A DNA stretch of 8,360 nt from Spirochaetota bacterium. Its GTDB lineage: Bacteria; Spirochaetota; B62-G9; DRHN01. The translations under genes were made by a program, and so were the position numbers. Shown here in pieces: positions 1 to 6,976 of the stretch (positions are counted from its first letter, which is position 1; each line of letters starts with the position of its first letter). The stretch lies in assembly GCA_023136305.1 (NCBI GenBank), contig JAGLSF010000076.1, positions 1-8,360 on the forward strand, given 5' to 3'. The notes under the pieces are model-generated. The model saw nothing but the letters and a program-made list of their open reading frames with translations, did not search any database and was not told where the DNA came from.

Positions 1-618
1 CGTCTCGAGAATCTCGATTTCCTTGGGTATAGGGTTCGCAGTAATGATATGCCGGTCTTTCTTCTTGTGCTGCAGGAGTTTGTCCAGATGTTCCTTCTCA
101 TCCTCTTTCTGACGCCCATACCTGCGATACCCGTGCCGCTTCTTGAAGTATTTTTTACCTGCTTCTTTTTCCTTCTTCTCTTTCTCGCCGGCTTTCTCTT
201 TCAGTTTGATGTGCGATTTTTTATCATCAACCTTTGCAGCCACAGCCTTTTTCTTATCCGCAGCGGCCCTCTGCGGGAGCTCAGCCTTCGCAGTTTTTTT
301 CTTTGCAGCAGTTGCAGCCTTCGCGGCGGGTTCGGCCTTCATCCCTTCAGGCTTATGATGTTTCTTTACTATAATGACTTTCTTCTTCTTGATGACGATC
401 TTCTTATGCTCTTCAAGCTCTTCCTTGTCCTTCTTCTTTATGAGAGCAATTTCAGGACGATTTTCCTCCTGCTCAGCCAGGTACGCATTGAACTTCGCGA
501 GTTCGTCCTTTTTCAGAGTACTCGTCGACCTCTTGTTCTTGATTCCGATGGTGTTTAGAATACCAAGAACTTCCTTGGTGGTCAGCTCCTGTTTCTCAGC
601 TAACTCCTGGACCTTCAT
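1..618 (-). CDS. infB: Translation initiation factor IF-2, N-terminal part (runs off the left edge)
   Basis: The first 206 codons of infB are present; the GTPase domain lies outside the window. IF-2 brings initiator fMet-tRNA to the 30S subunit and promotes 50S joining in the cytoplasm. Residues 1-50 (beginning MKVQELAEKQELTTKEVLG) look like the small helical IF2-N module. Residues about 62-190 form a very Lys/Ala/Glu-rich, low-complexity basic linker with runs such as IVIKKKKVIIVKK. The last residues (PIPKEIEILET) match the start of the second IF2-N module that usually precedes the G domain. The ATG at 618 is chosen because GAGGT lies 5 nt upstream and an in-frame TAG at 624-622 excludes the ATG at 630. 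The gene follows nusA after 95 nt, the common bacterial order. Identification rests on the N-terminal modules and the gene order, since the diagnostic G motifs are not visible. Confidence 0.9.
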   Translation of the reverse strand, partial: MKVQELAEKQELTTKEVLGILNTIGIKNKRSTSTLKKDELAKFNAYLAEQEENRPEIALIKKKDKEELEEHKKIVIKKKKVIIVKKHHKPEGMKAEPAAKAATAAKKKTAKAELPQRAAADKKKAVAAKVDDKKSHIKLKEKAGEKEKKEKEAGKKYFKKRHGYRRYGRQKEDEKEHLDKLLQHKKKDRHIITANPIPKEIEILET

Positions 619-623
619 CAGCT

Positions 624-628
624 ACCTC
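624..628 (-). promoter_or_regulatory. Ribosome binding site of infB
   Basis: GAGGT reads on the minus strand from 628 to 624, five bases before the ATG at 618. It supports 618 as the start. It directly follows a 12-base perfect palindrome, CATACATGTATG (639-628), and shares its last G. Confidence 0.6.
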
Positions 629-664
629 ATACATGTATGCTCAAATTTTAGAAAAGAATCACTA

Positions 665-691
665 AAGCTTTCCTTCAAGGGGAAAGGGCTT
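665..691 (-). other. Possible hairpin in the nusA-infB intergenic gap
   Basis: On the minus strand CTTTCC (686-681) can pair with GGAAAG (673-668) around a 7-nt loop. AAG (691-689) can pair with CTT (667-665) across a two-base CC bulge. No continuous T-run follows directly, so it does not look like a strong terminator. It could be an mRNA stabilising or processing element, or chance. The 95-nt gap holds no other gene that I can support. Confidence 0.3.
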
Positions 692-713
692 CCACCTCAT
701 TCATTTTATCGGC

Positions 714-2234
714 TCAGGTTTCGGTCTGTTCCTCTTTTTCAGCTTCCTCTTCTTCAGCTGTCCCTTCTTCTACTTCCTCTCCCTCGGCTTCTTCATCTTT
801 GAACACAAGCTCGACTCCGCAGGATTCACATCTACTCATCTCCTCGGTAATTCGGGAGCCGCAGTTGGGACACTCATAGTACTCCTCTTCCTCTTCGCCT
901 GATTCAGCCGGAGCTTCCTCTGTTTTGATAAGTTCCTCTTCCACAACTACGATGTTTTCGGAGAGAATGCCCATGAATTGTTTGGCCATCTCTACCGTCA
1001 TACCTTCGATATCAAGAAGCTCTTTTTCACTCTTCTCTATGATATTCTCGATTTCAGTGTAGCCTTCATTTTCAAGAAGCTCCAGGGTCTTCGGATCGAT
1101 ACCGGGTATATCGCGAAGCGTAACGATCTCGCTCTCCTCTTCCCCGGTGCTGAACAGCTCATCGGCCACCTTACGGGCAAACTCCGCGTACTCAGAGGTT
1201 TCGAACTCCGACTCGGGCATGATATCGAGCTTCCAGCCAACAAGCTTGGAAACGAGACGAATATTCTGGCCTGCCCGCCCGATCGCGATGGAGAGTTGAG
1301 AGTCGTGTACGACGATCAGGGCCTCCTTGTTTTTATCGTCGGTAACGACAATTCTCGAAATCTTTACGGGATTCATTCCATTGGCGATGTATCTCTTGAC
1401 GTCCGTATCCCACTTGACAATATCGATCTTCTCACCCTCGAGCTCTCCCACAATGGCCTGTATACGTATTCCCTTCATACCTACGCAAGCCCCCACGGGA
1501 TCGACTTCATCACGCGGAGAAAACACCGCAACCTTTGTCCTGTACCCGGGATCACGAACGATATTCTTAATCTCGATCGTACCATCAGCCACTTCAGGTA
1601 TCTCAAGCTCAAATATCTTTTTCACAAACCCCGGATGGCCTCGTGAAAGGATGATCTGCGGTCCCTTCGTACCTTTTCTTACCTCGAGAAGCAGGGCCTT
1701 GATACGATCACCGATACTGTAATGCTCACGGGGCGACTGCTGGTTTCTGGGCATGATTCCTTCGGTCCTTCCCAGATTGACGTAAATGGTTCCTGTTCGT
1801 TCCCTCTGAAAGTAACCGACAATCATCTCCCCTTCACGCTGCTTGAACTCATTATAAACCACGTCTTTCTCAATTTCCTTCAATCTCTGCCGGACAACCT
1901 GCTTCGCAGTCTGGGCCGCTATTCTGCCGAAATCTTCCGGTTTGATTTCGATGAGCATCTCATCACCGACTTCGGCGCCAGAGTGGAGTTTCTGTGCTTC
2001 ACTGAGTTCGATCTCGAAAACGGGCTCCTCTACCTTGTCAACGATTTCTTTCTTGGAGTATATCTTGACGACATCGTGCTCCTCGTCGATATAGGTCTCA
2101 GCGTTCGAGGTGGTCCCATATTTTTTCTTATAGGCCGCCAGAAGCGCCATTTCAATTGTTTTAAGAATCAGTTCTTCCGAAATCCCTTTATCAGCGACAA
2201 GCTGCTTCACGGCTTCAGATAAATCGCCTGCCAT
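714..2234 (-). CDS. nusA: Transcription elongation/termination factor NusA with C-terminal zinc ribbon
   Basis: NusA binds RNA polymerase and nascent RNA and controls pausing, intrinsic termination and antitermination. At 506 residues it is near the usual length. The N-terminal polymerase-binding domain spans about 1-125. The S1 domain spans about 133-200. KH1 holds the GACVGMKGIRIQ motif (about 248-259), and KH2 holds AIGRAGQNIR (about 317-326). A helix-hairpin-helix region covers about 374-425. The unusual part is a four-Cys zinc ribbon (C455, C458, C469, C472) embedded in a Glu-rich tail that runs to residue 506. The two acidic repeats of the E. coli type are not apparent. The ATG at 2234 is preceded by GGAGG four bases upstream, and the gene starts 10 nt after the rimP stop, so the two are co-transcribed and probably translationally linked. 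Confidence 0.97.
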   Translation of the reverse strand: MAGDLSEAVKQLVADKGISEELILKTIEMALLAAYKKKYGTTSNAETYIDEEHDVVKIYSKKEIVDKVEEPVFEIELSEAQKLHSGAEVGDEMLIEIKPEDFGRIAAQTAKQVVRQRLKEIEKDVVYNEFKQREGEMIVGYFQRERTGTIYVNLGRTEGIMPRNQQSPREHYSIGDRIKALLLEVRKGTKGPQIILSRGHPGFVKKIFELEIPEVADGTIEIKNIVRDPGYRTKVAVFSPRDEVDPVGACVGMKGIRIQAIVGELEGEKIDIVKWDTDVKRYIANGMNPVKISRIVVTDDKNKEALIVVHDSQLSIAIGRAGQNIRLVSKLVGWKLDIMPESEFETSEYAEFARKVADELFSTGEEESEIVTLRDIPGIDPKTLELLENEGYTEIENIIEKSEKELLDIEGMTVEMAKQFMGILSENIVVVEEELIKTEEAPAESGEEEEEYYECPNCGSRITEEMSRCESCGVELVFKDEEAEGEEVEEGTAEEEEAEKEEQTET

Positions 2235-2244
2235 AACTCCTCCA

Positions 2245-2712
2245 TTAACCGTCCAGTTGTGTTTTCCTTATAGAACCGATTGGAATTGTGAGCTGACCGC
2301 CCGGGTCGCTGTGCGGAACAAGCACCACCCTATCGCCATCCAGTCCTTTTAGTACACCCCTGATCATGCCGCCCTCACTGTGCTGAAATGCTTCATCCAC
2401 AATTATTTTAACATGCCGTGATGCAAAAATGTTGTACTCTTTTTCATCCTTGAAGACCCGGTCTATACCGGGCGATGATACCTGTAATGTATAATTATTT
2501 TCATCAATCGGCTCTAAAATATTAAGTATATCGTTATAGTTACGGGTAACCCGTTCACAGTCATCGAGCGTGACTCCTCCCTCTCTGTAAATTATGACCT
2601 GTATATTCAGCCCGCTCTTTCCCACATACACAGAGAGTTCGACGATCTGAATACCGAGGGGTTCCACGACCCGCTCGAATTCCTTCAGGAGTATTTGCCG
2701 GGTATCATCCAT
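2245..2712 (-). CDS. rimP: Ribosome maturation factor RimP
   Basis: RimP assists late assembly of the 30S subunit. The 155-residue length is normal for the family. The N-terminal alpha/beta domain contains the strongly conserved stretch LQVSSPGIDRVF (residues 76-87), the family hallmark, preceded by a TLDDCERV segment (48-55) that matches the usual 'dC..vsr' region. The C-terminal SH3-like barrel (about 95-155) carries the typical V-L-G---D-V pattern and ends at IPIGSIRKTQL. It is the first gene of the rimP-nusA-infB block, and gene order confirms the assignment. The ATG at 2712 has only a weak ribosome site (GGAA just upstream). A run of seven Gs (2731-2725) sits 12 nt before the start codon. 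Confidence 0.95.
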   Translation of the reverse strand: MDDTRQILLKEFERVVEPLGIQIVELSVYVGKSGLNIQVIIYREGGVTLDDCERVTRNYNDILNILEPIDENNYTLQVSSPGIDRVFKDEKEYNIFASRHVKIIVDEAFQHSEGGMIRGVLKGLDGDRVVLVPHSDPGGQLTIPIGSIRKTQLDG

Positions 2713-2744
2713 ATATTCCGGTTACCCCCCCTGTGCGTACACAA

Positions 2745-2772
2745 TAAAAAAAGAGTCGGCGCAGCGACTCTT
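2745..2772 (-). terminator. Rho-independent terminator between the envelope genes and rimP
   Basis: On the minus strand AAGAGTCG (2772-2765) pairs perfectly with CGACTCTT (2758-2751) around a 6-nt loop, and a T-run (TTTTTATT) follows at once. The T-tract exists only on the minus-strand side, so it ends minus-strand transcription. It lies about 147 nt after the stop of the membrane sensor gene and only 32 nt before the rimP ATG. It can end the upstream operon and, if the rimP promoter is upstream of it, act as a leader attenuator. Confidence 0.85.
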
Positions 2773-2813
2773 CATGCAAAGAAAAGGGATTAGAAATAAC
2801 ATCGCGTAGGTCA

Positions 2814-2842
2814 AAAGTAATATGTATGTGAACCGCCGTCAA
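2814..2842 (-). promoter_or_regulatory. Candidate sigma-70-type promoter for rimP-nusA-infB
   Basis: On the minus strand TTGACG (2842-2837) is followed by a 17-nt spacer and TACTTT (2819-2814). The -35 box is good and the -10 box is moderate (TA...T). A second TTGACC lies at 2814-2809, but its -10 is poorer. The remaining bases between 2713 and 2918 hold no gene that I can support. The stretch from the terminator to the rimP ATG (32 nt) shows no convincing promoter, which favours a start upstream of the terminator. Confidence 0.35.
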
Positions 2843-2918
2843 GCCTATTTCTGTCCGGGATACAGTACCATGCCAGCTTCAATCGTATTGGTACAACCAT
2901 CATACTTCTGTATCGCGG

Positions 2919-4544
2919 TTATAAGAATTTTATGATAATAAACCCTGTTTGAGGAAGGCTGTTCTTGACGGCAAGTTCAAGAGATTCGAACCTCTTCACA
3001 ACGTTACTGCCAATCTCCGACGCAGCGAGTTTTCTCTGGCTCACCAGTTCATACCGAACGAGGGCATCGAGGAATGCATCACCGATCTTTACCGATGCAG
3101 CATTGTGGGCAGGGAGTGAAAACAAATCGTTCTTCGAAAGATTGATGTCCGCGGAGGACAGCCTTTGACCAAACTCCTTGGAGGGGAGTGAACCGAGTTT
3201 GGGATTCTCCAGCCGCAGCTCCTTCAAACTGTCCTCGCCACCTTTCAGGTAGAACGCGGTTTCGACACCGGAGCATGAGTATTCCACGCTGCGATTCGCT
3301 TCATCAATCAATGCCAGTGAAATCTCGAAGCTTCTCTTGTGCTTTCTGCTGTAGCTGTTATAGGATTTCAGTAATTCACCCACCGTTACCCCTGCCTGCA
3401 GAGAGGAGCGTATCGTTTCCGCTATCTCGACAATTACATCATATATTTCAGGCGGTTTGCCCGATGCAGCACTGAAACAGCCTAGAAGGTGCCTGTCACC
3501 CACTCCCTGATAGAGAAGATAGCTTCCCTCAGCACCCTTTGAGTGCAGAGCGTAGTTGTGGGCCTGAAGGAAATCGGTCTCAACGTCCTGCTCGGAAAAG
3601 AGAGACCGTTTCTGTTTCAGAAAGTTTATAAACATTTTGTCCGATTCGATCTCCTCACTCATGGCCTTCGGTGCAGGAGGGGCTTGTGGTTTACGTTCCG
3701 GTGCTGGTGCCCCTGGTGCCTCTTGTGCCCCTGGTGCTTCTGCCGCCTCTACCGGCTGAACTGCTGCAGTAGCCGGTTGAACAGGTGCTGGAGCTGATGT
3801 GGCCGTGGGCGGGCCGGGAGCAGAGGGCTGTACGCCAAATGGAGATGCACCTTGTCCCACTATCATGCGGGCCTGAGACTCAGCTTCACGAAAACGCCAT
3901 CGGATGAGGAAAAAGACGGGAAGGAAGAGTAGAAGGAAGGAGAGAAGGAAATAGGCTGCAGAAAAAAGCACCATGTAACGAATATCGTAGGGAATGAACA
4001 GAAAACGCCGTACGTCAAGCCCCAGTATGAAGTCATGATTTTCACGACCTGATATGTAAAGTGGCAGGGACACCCGAATGGTCAGTCTGTTTCTTAGTAC
4101 GACCCTGTACATGAGAGGGTATCCTGCTTCGAATTCCCAGGATTGCTCTATGCTCTCGTAATACTCTGATGGAAGCCTCCTCGCCCGATACTCTCCCAGG
4201 ACCGCGTCGTCAGTATGATAGATGAGCTTCCCGTACCGGTCGGTAAACCAGACATGGTTGACACCGCGGTATTTCTGTATTGTCCGCGCCAGATTTCTCA
4301 TGTCGTCGCGATAAGTATCCCTTCCGATGAGACTGGACTGAAAGGACGAAACATCACGCAGTATTGCTCCGTAGTAGCTCTGATGGAGTTCCTCGAAATA
4401 GGTGAGGAGGAAAAAGTAGGACCCGCCTATGAATATCAGGATTGCGATCAGTGCGGCTGCAAAAACGGAGATAAGGATGGTCTTGCGGGAGTTTCTGAAG
4501 TTCCGGATGAGATACTGCAAGCGGCTTTCAATGTCCATGTTCAT
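2919..4544 (-). CDS. Membrane sensor with Cache-like domain and degenerate SpoIIE/PP2C-like domain
   Basis: The protein has 541 residues counted from the ATG at 4544. A short basic cytoplasmic N-terminus leads to TM1 (about 22-50). An extracytoplasmic domain (about 51-188) contains HVWFTDRYGKLIYHT and FILGLDVRR, typical of single Cache/PAS-like sensor folds. TM2 covers about 190-214. A Pro/Ala-rich linker spans about 230-295. The C-terminal region (about 325-541) follows the SpoIIE phosphatase layout: an opening strand (GSYLLY), a helix ending GVTVGELLKSYNSY, then strands EISLALIDEANRSVEYSCSG, LGSLP, a 'L-kNDLFSLP' strand and a final GFIIIKF strand. The usual metal-binding acids (GD-YD, GDVSGHG, TDG, DD-T) are replaced, so phosphatase activity is unlikely. 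I chose ATG 4544 over the in-frame TTG at 4547 because AGGA lies 6 nt upstream and it forms a TGATG junction with the preceding gene. It is the last gene of its operon. Confidence 0.8.
   Translation of the reverse strand: MNMDIESRLQYLIRNFRNSRKTILISVFAAALIAILIFIGGSYFFLLTYFEELHQSYYGAILRDVSSFQSSLIGRDTYRDDMRNLARTIQKYRGVNHVWFTDRYGKLIYHTDDAVLGEYRARRLPSEYYESIEQSWEFEAGYPLMYRVVLRNRLTIRVSLPLYISGRENHDFILGLDVRRFLFIPYDIRYMVLFSAAYFLLSFLLLFLPVFFLIRWRFREAESQARMIVGQGASPFGVQPSAPGPPTATSAPAPVQPATAAVQPVEAAEAPGAQEAPGAPAPERKPQAPPAPKAMSEEIESDKMFINFLKQKRSLFSEQDVETDFLQAHNYALHSKGAEGSYLLYQGVGDRHLLGCFSAASGKPPEIYDVIVEIAETIRSSLQAGVTVGELLKSYNSYSRKHKRSFEISLALIDEANRSVEYSCSGVETAFYLKGGEDSLKELRLENPKLGSLPSKEFGQRLSSADINLSKNDLFSLPAHNAASVKIGDAFLDALVRYELVSQRKLAASEIGSNVVKRFESLELAVKNSLPQTGFIIIKFL
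3707..3742. repeat. Tandem 18-bp repeat in the Pro/Ala linker
   Basis: Two adjacent 18-base units, 3707-3724 and 3725-3742, share 16 of 18 bases, including the core GTGCCCCTGGTGC. On the coding strand they specify the repeated EAPGA-type residues of the linker between TM2 and the cytoplasmic domain. Unit gain or loss would keep the reading frame and change linker length. Confidence 0.6.
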
Positions 4545-6973
4545 CAACTGTCCTGCTGTATAACCGATGTATAGGAGAGCGCGTCAATGTAATCCACCTT
4601 GTATATCTGCTTGATCACGCTGGTGGAGGAGGAATTGAACACATTGTCAGGCACACCCCTCTCCTCCGTATCATCTATGTATATACTGCCGTTGTTTCGT
4701 GCGATGAAGCAGCGGTCAATCCTGCCCCCACCGACTACTGCATATCTCCCATTGTCAATGATATCATTTTCGGAGATGGTGGGGTTTGCATTACTCTTGA
4801 TATAGATACCGTGATTTTCATTTCGTGCGATGATATTTCTGTTGATCTTCACACCGGAAGATGACACCACGATGCCATCGATCCTGCTGTACTCAACGGT
4901 GTTGTCCACCACGGTCGCTGTGCCGATCCCCCTTTCAAGCACTATACCCACATAGTTGCCCTGGAAATCGCTTCTACGCACAATGCCGCCTCCGTAGAGA
5001 CGTACACCATAGACCCGGTTGTTCGTGAACGTCGAATCCTCGACCATGAGACTGTAATTGTCTGCGAGTATTCCTCTCTCATTATTCTCAAAAACACCGT
5101 TCCGAACGATTACACTGCTGTCCTCCATGTAAAGCCCGATTCCATTCATCTTCACGGTGATGCCGTCGAGCTCGACCTGGCTTTCTCTGATTTGCAGACC
5201 GTATTCCCGGCATTCCTGCACCGTTACTCCCTTTACATGTATGGCACCTTTGCTCCCGGTTATGCGTATGCCAACGTCGGCGCCCCGAATCGTCGATTCT
5301 TCTATGCGTCCCTTCGAACCATTGTGAAAACGAACACCTCCCCAGGAATCGCTCTCCGGGGAAAGCGTTGCACCGGTAATGATGAGCTGGCCGCCAGATT
5401 TCACCTCAATGGTTACCGATCGGGGCAGCACAATCTCACCGGTCAGGGTTGCGATCTCCCCTCTGTCAATGATAAAACCCTTTTTTCTCAGGGTCGCATA
5501 GGAATAGCGTGTTGATTTTACGGGTGTCTTTTTCACCGGCTTCTTTACTCTGGTCTTCGTTGGAACCTCCCTGAGTGCTGTCGACCGATACCTGTAGCCG
5601 AGCTCCGATGAGAGGATGATGTCCTCGGTTTTCTCGTCGCCTGCGGCAAGCGTGGTTCTGCGCTGCAAGGGCTTATAACCACTCTCGTTTCCAGCCCGGT
5701 CTATGGCAACGATACTTACGTACATTTCTCCGTCTAAAAATGACTCCCTGTTAATCCTGATGTCATAGTACCTGCGGCTGGTATAGGAAACGCCATCCCA
5801 TCGGTCCTCATGAGTCCCGTAATAGATCCGGTATTTGATCACATCGATGTCTTCCGTTTCCCAGGTGACCCGCAGCAGGTCTTCCCCCACGAACTCATGC
5901 TGTATATTGGTTGGAGACTTGGGCGGAATCGTGTCTTCAAGGACGATACCGGTCACCGAATGGCTGGCTTCACTCATATTCCCCTTCATGTCTTTCGCGA
6001 TCACCCTGAAGGAATAGGGGACGGTGTTATCAAGGAGTGGTACATCATTGTCCATCCTGTCGTCAATACGAAACCTCATGAAATCGCCCGGTTTGTCCTC
6101 GATGATGGAGGCTTCAGAGCTCTTGAGGGTGAAGCCTTTGTCGCTATAGTAGAGATACTTACCTCCCTCCTTTCGTGCCTGGATAAGAAAGCCATGGAGT
6201 TCTTCAGTTTCGCTACGGTCCCATACGAGTTCGACCACGTTGTTCTTCGCATAGGTCACACCAACACCAAAGGGCGCCAAGGGCCGTCGATGTTTCGTGC
6301 GGTTCTTCCCCTGCGCAGGTTCAGCGGAGTAACCCGCATCATTTTTAGCGTACACGTGCACTACATAGTCAGTGTCCGGTTCGAGACCGCCGAATTCACA
6401 GAAATTCTGCTTCATATCGGGATATTCTCTGAGCAGCAGGTCACCTTCTCCCCTGTGCAACTCGCATCGGTAATGGGTTGCGCCCTTGACATGATCCCAC
6501 TGCGCTCGCAGCATGGCTTTTCCGGATGCATCGCCGGTTATCTCATAGAGTATGAGACCCGTGGGAGCGGGGGGGGGCTGCAAGGTCCCCTCGAACTCGA
6601 TTTTCTTTGAACCGTATCCGCTGTAACTCACCTGAATGGTATAGGCACCCTCCGGGAGGTCCTCGAACAAATAGGTGCCCTTCTCATCGGTAAGGCCTCG
6701 GGCCACCGCCCTGCTGTCGCTGTCGATACAGATTACCTCAACTCCCTGCAGTGGCTTGCCGTCCTCATCAGTGACCTTCCCGCTCAGCCTTCCCTTTGCT
6801 TTGGTTTTTGGCTTCTCGGGTACGGGCACAGGAGCACTTTCCATGGGCTGGGTTTCAGGCGGCTCTTCGGGAGGGGCCTCCTCCACCTGTCTCCCGCCTC
6901 CGCCTGCTGCCGTAAGAGGCGCCAGCATAACAAACATGATCAGCACAGTACAAGGTATTCTAAGGTCCTTCAT
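4544..6973 (-). CDS. Exported multidomain protein: carboxypeptidase-regulatory-like, FN3 repeats and parallel beta-helix
   Basis: This is an 809-residue secreted or envelope protein of unknown function. Residues 1-23 form a signal peptide (basic start, hydrophobic core, TAA before a Gly run). A Glu/Pro-rich stretch follows (30-58). Residues 61-131 match a carboxypeptidase-regulatory-like beta-sandwich (GKVTDEDGKPLQGVEV, then DEKGTYLFEDLPEGAYTI). Three FN3-like domains cover about 134-228, 232-345 and 350-440, each with W near the middle and a Y-V-A-D-G-S pattern at the end. A Lys-rich spacer (471-490) leads to a right-handed beta-helix (about 505-780), shown by short rungs with recurring N/G turns such as VFENNERGI, TFTNNRVYGV and IIARNENHGI. 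No carbohydrate-active catalytic set is obvious, so it may bind rather than cut. The start is 3 nt after the upstream stop, with GGAAG nearby, and it is overlapped by the next gene, so it belongs to a tight operon. A nine-base poly-C tract lies in the gene. Confidence 0.85.
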   Translation of the reverse strand: MKDLRIPCTVLIMFVMLAPLTAAGGGGRQVEEAPPEEPPETQPMESAPVPVPEKPKTKAKGRLSGKVTDEDGKPLQGVEVICIDSDSRAVARGLTDEKGTYLFEDLPEGAYTIQVSYSGYGSKKIEFEGTLQPPPAPTGLILYEITGDASGKAMLRAQWDHVKGATHYRCELHRGEGDLLLREYPDMKQNFCEFGGLEPDTDYVVHVYAKNDAGYSAEPAQGKNRTKHRRPLAPFGVGVTYAKNNVVELVWDRSETEELHGFLIQARKEGGKYLYYSDKGFTLKSSEASIIEDKPGDFMRFRIDDRMDNDVPLLDNTVPYSFRVIAKDMKGNMSEASHSVTGIVLEDTIPPKSPTNIQHEFVGEDLLRVTWETEDIDVIKYRIYYGTHEDRWDGVSYTSRRYYDIRINRESFLDGEMYVSIVAIDRAGNESGYKPLQRRTTLAAGDEKTEDIILSSELGYRYRSTALREVPTKTRVKKPVKKTPVKSTRYSYATLRKKGFIIDRGEIATLTGEIVLPRSVTIEVKSGGQLIITGATLSPESDSWGGVRFHNGSKGRIEESTIRGADVGIRITGSKGAIHVKGVTVQECREYGLQIRESQVELDGITVKMNGIGLYMEDSSVIVRNGVFENNERGILADNYSLMVEDSTFTNNRVYGVRLYGGGIVRRSDFQGNYVGIVLERGIGTATVVDNTVEYSRIDGIVVSSSGVKINRNIIARNENHGIYIKSNANPTISENDIIDNGRYAVVGGGRIDRCFIARNNGSIYIDDTEERGVPDNVFNSSSTSVIKQIYKVDYIDALSYTSVIQQDS
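4551..4554 (-). promoter_or_regulatory. Ribosome binding site deciding the start of the membrane sensor gene
   Basis: AGGA reads on the minus strand at 4554-4551, six bases before the ATG at 4544, inside the last codons of the upstream gene. The stop TGA (4546-4544) shares its final A with this ATG, giving a TGATG stop-start junction typical of coupled translation. The TTG at 4547 is three bases closer and less likely. Confidence 0.6.
6569..6577. repeat. Nine-base homopolymer (poly-C on the coding strand)
   Basis: Nine consecutive Gs on the plus strand read as C9 in the coding direction and encode three prolines (residues 133-135) between the carboxypeptidase-regulatory-like domain and the first FN3 domain. 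A change of one base would shift the frame and remove the FN3 and beta-helix domains. Confidence 0.9.
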
Positions 6974-6976
6974 GGT

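Noticed and set aside
49..802. Plus-strand open frames opposite infB and the end of nusA.
   Set aside because: They are antisense shadows of a Lys/Glu-rich gene, giving Phe/Leu/Ser-rich translations without ribosome sites or family resemblance.
2811..2903. A 30-codon minus-strand ORF in the gap upstream of rimP starting ATGATG.
   Set aside because: It has no ribosome binding site and overlaps the promoter candidate. The peptide has no recognisable feature.
2773..2918. A possible tRNA or riboswitch upstream of rimP, as metY lies there in E. coli.
   Set aside because: No tRNA cloverleaf, TTCGA-type T-loop or known riboswitch core could be recognised; only weak, distant inverted repeats are present (for example GATACAG and CTGTATC).
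2845..2960. A -1 frame that overlaps the end of the membrane sensor gene and continues past its stop with a protein-like tail (ending GMVLYPGQK) to a TAG at 2847-2845, suggesting a frameshift.
   Set aside because: The annotated frame already ends with GFIIIKF, which fits the last strand expected of a SpoIIE-like domain, and no good slippery heptamer lies in the overlap. The alternative tail is probably chance.
5810..6610. A 266-codon plus-strand open frame opposite the beta-helix protein gene.
   Set aside because: The minus-strand frame has clear signal peptide and FN3 patterns through this region. The plus-strand product resembles nothing and is most likely an antisense shadow.
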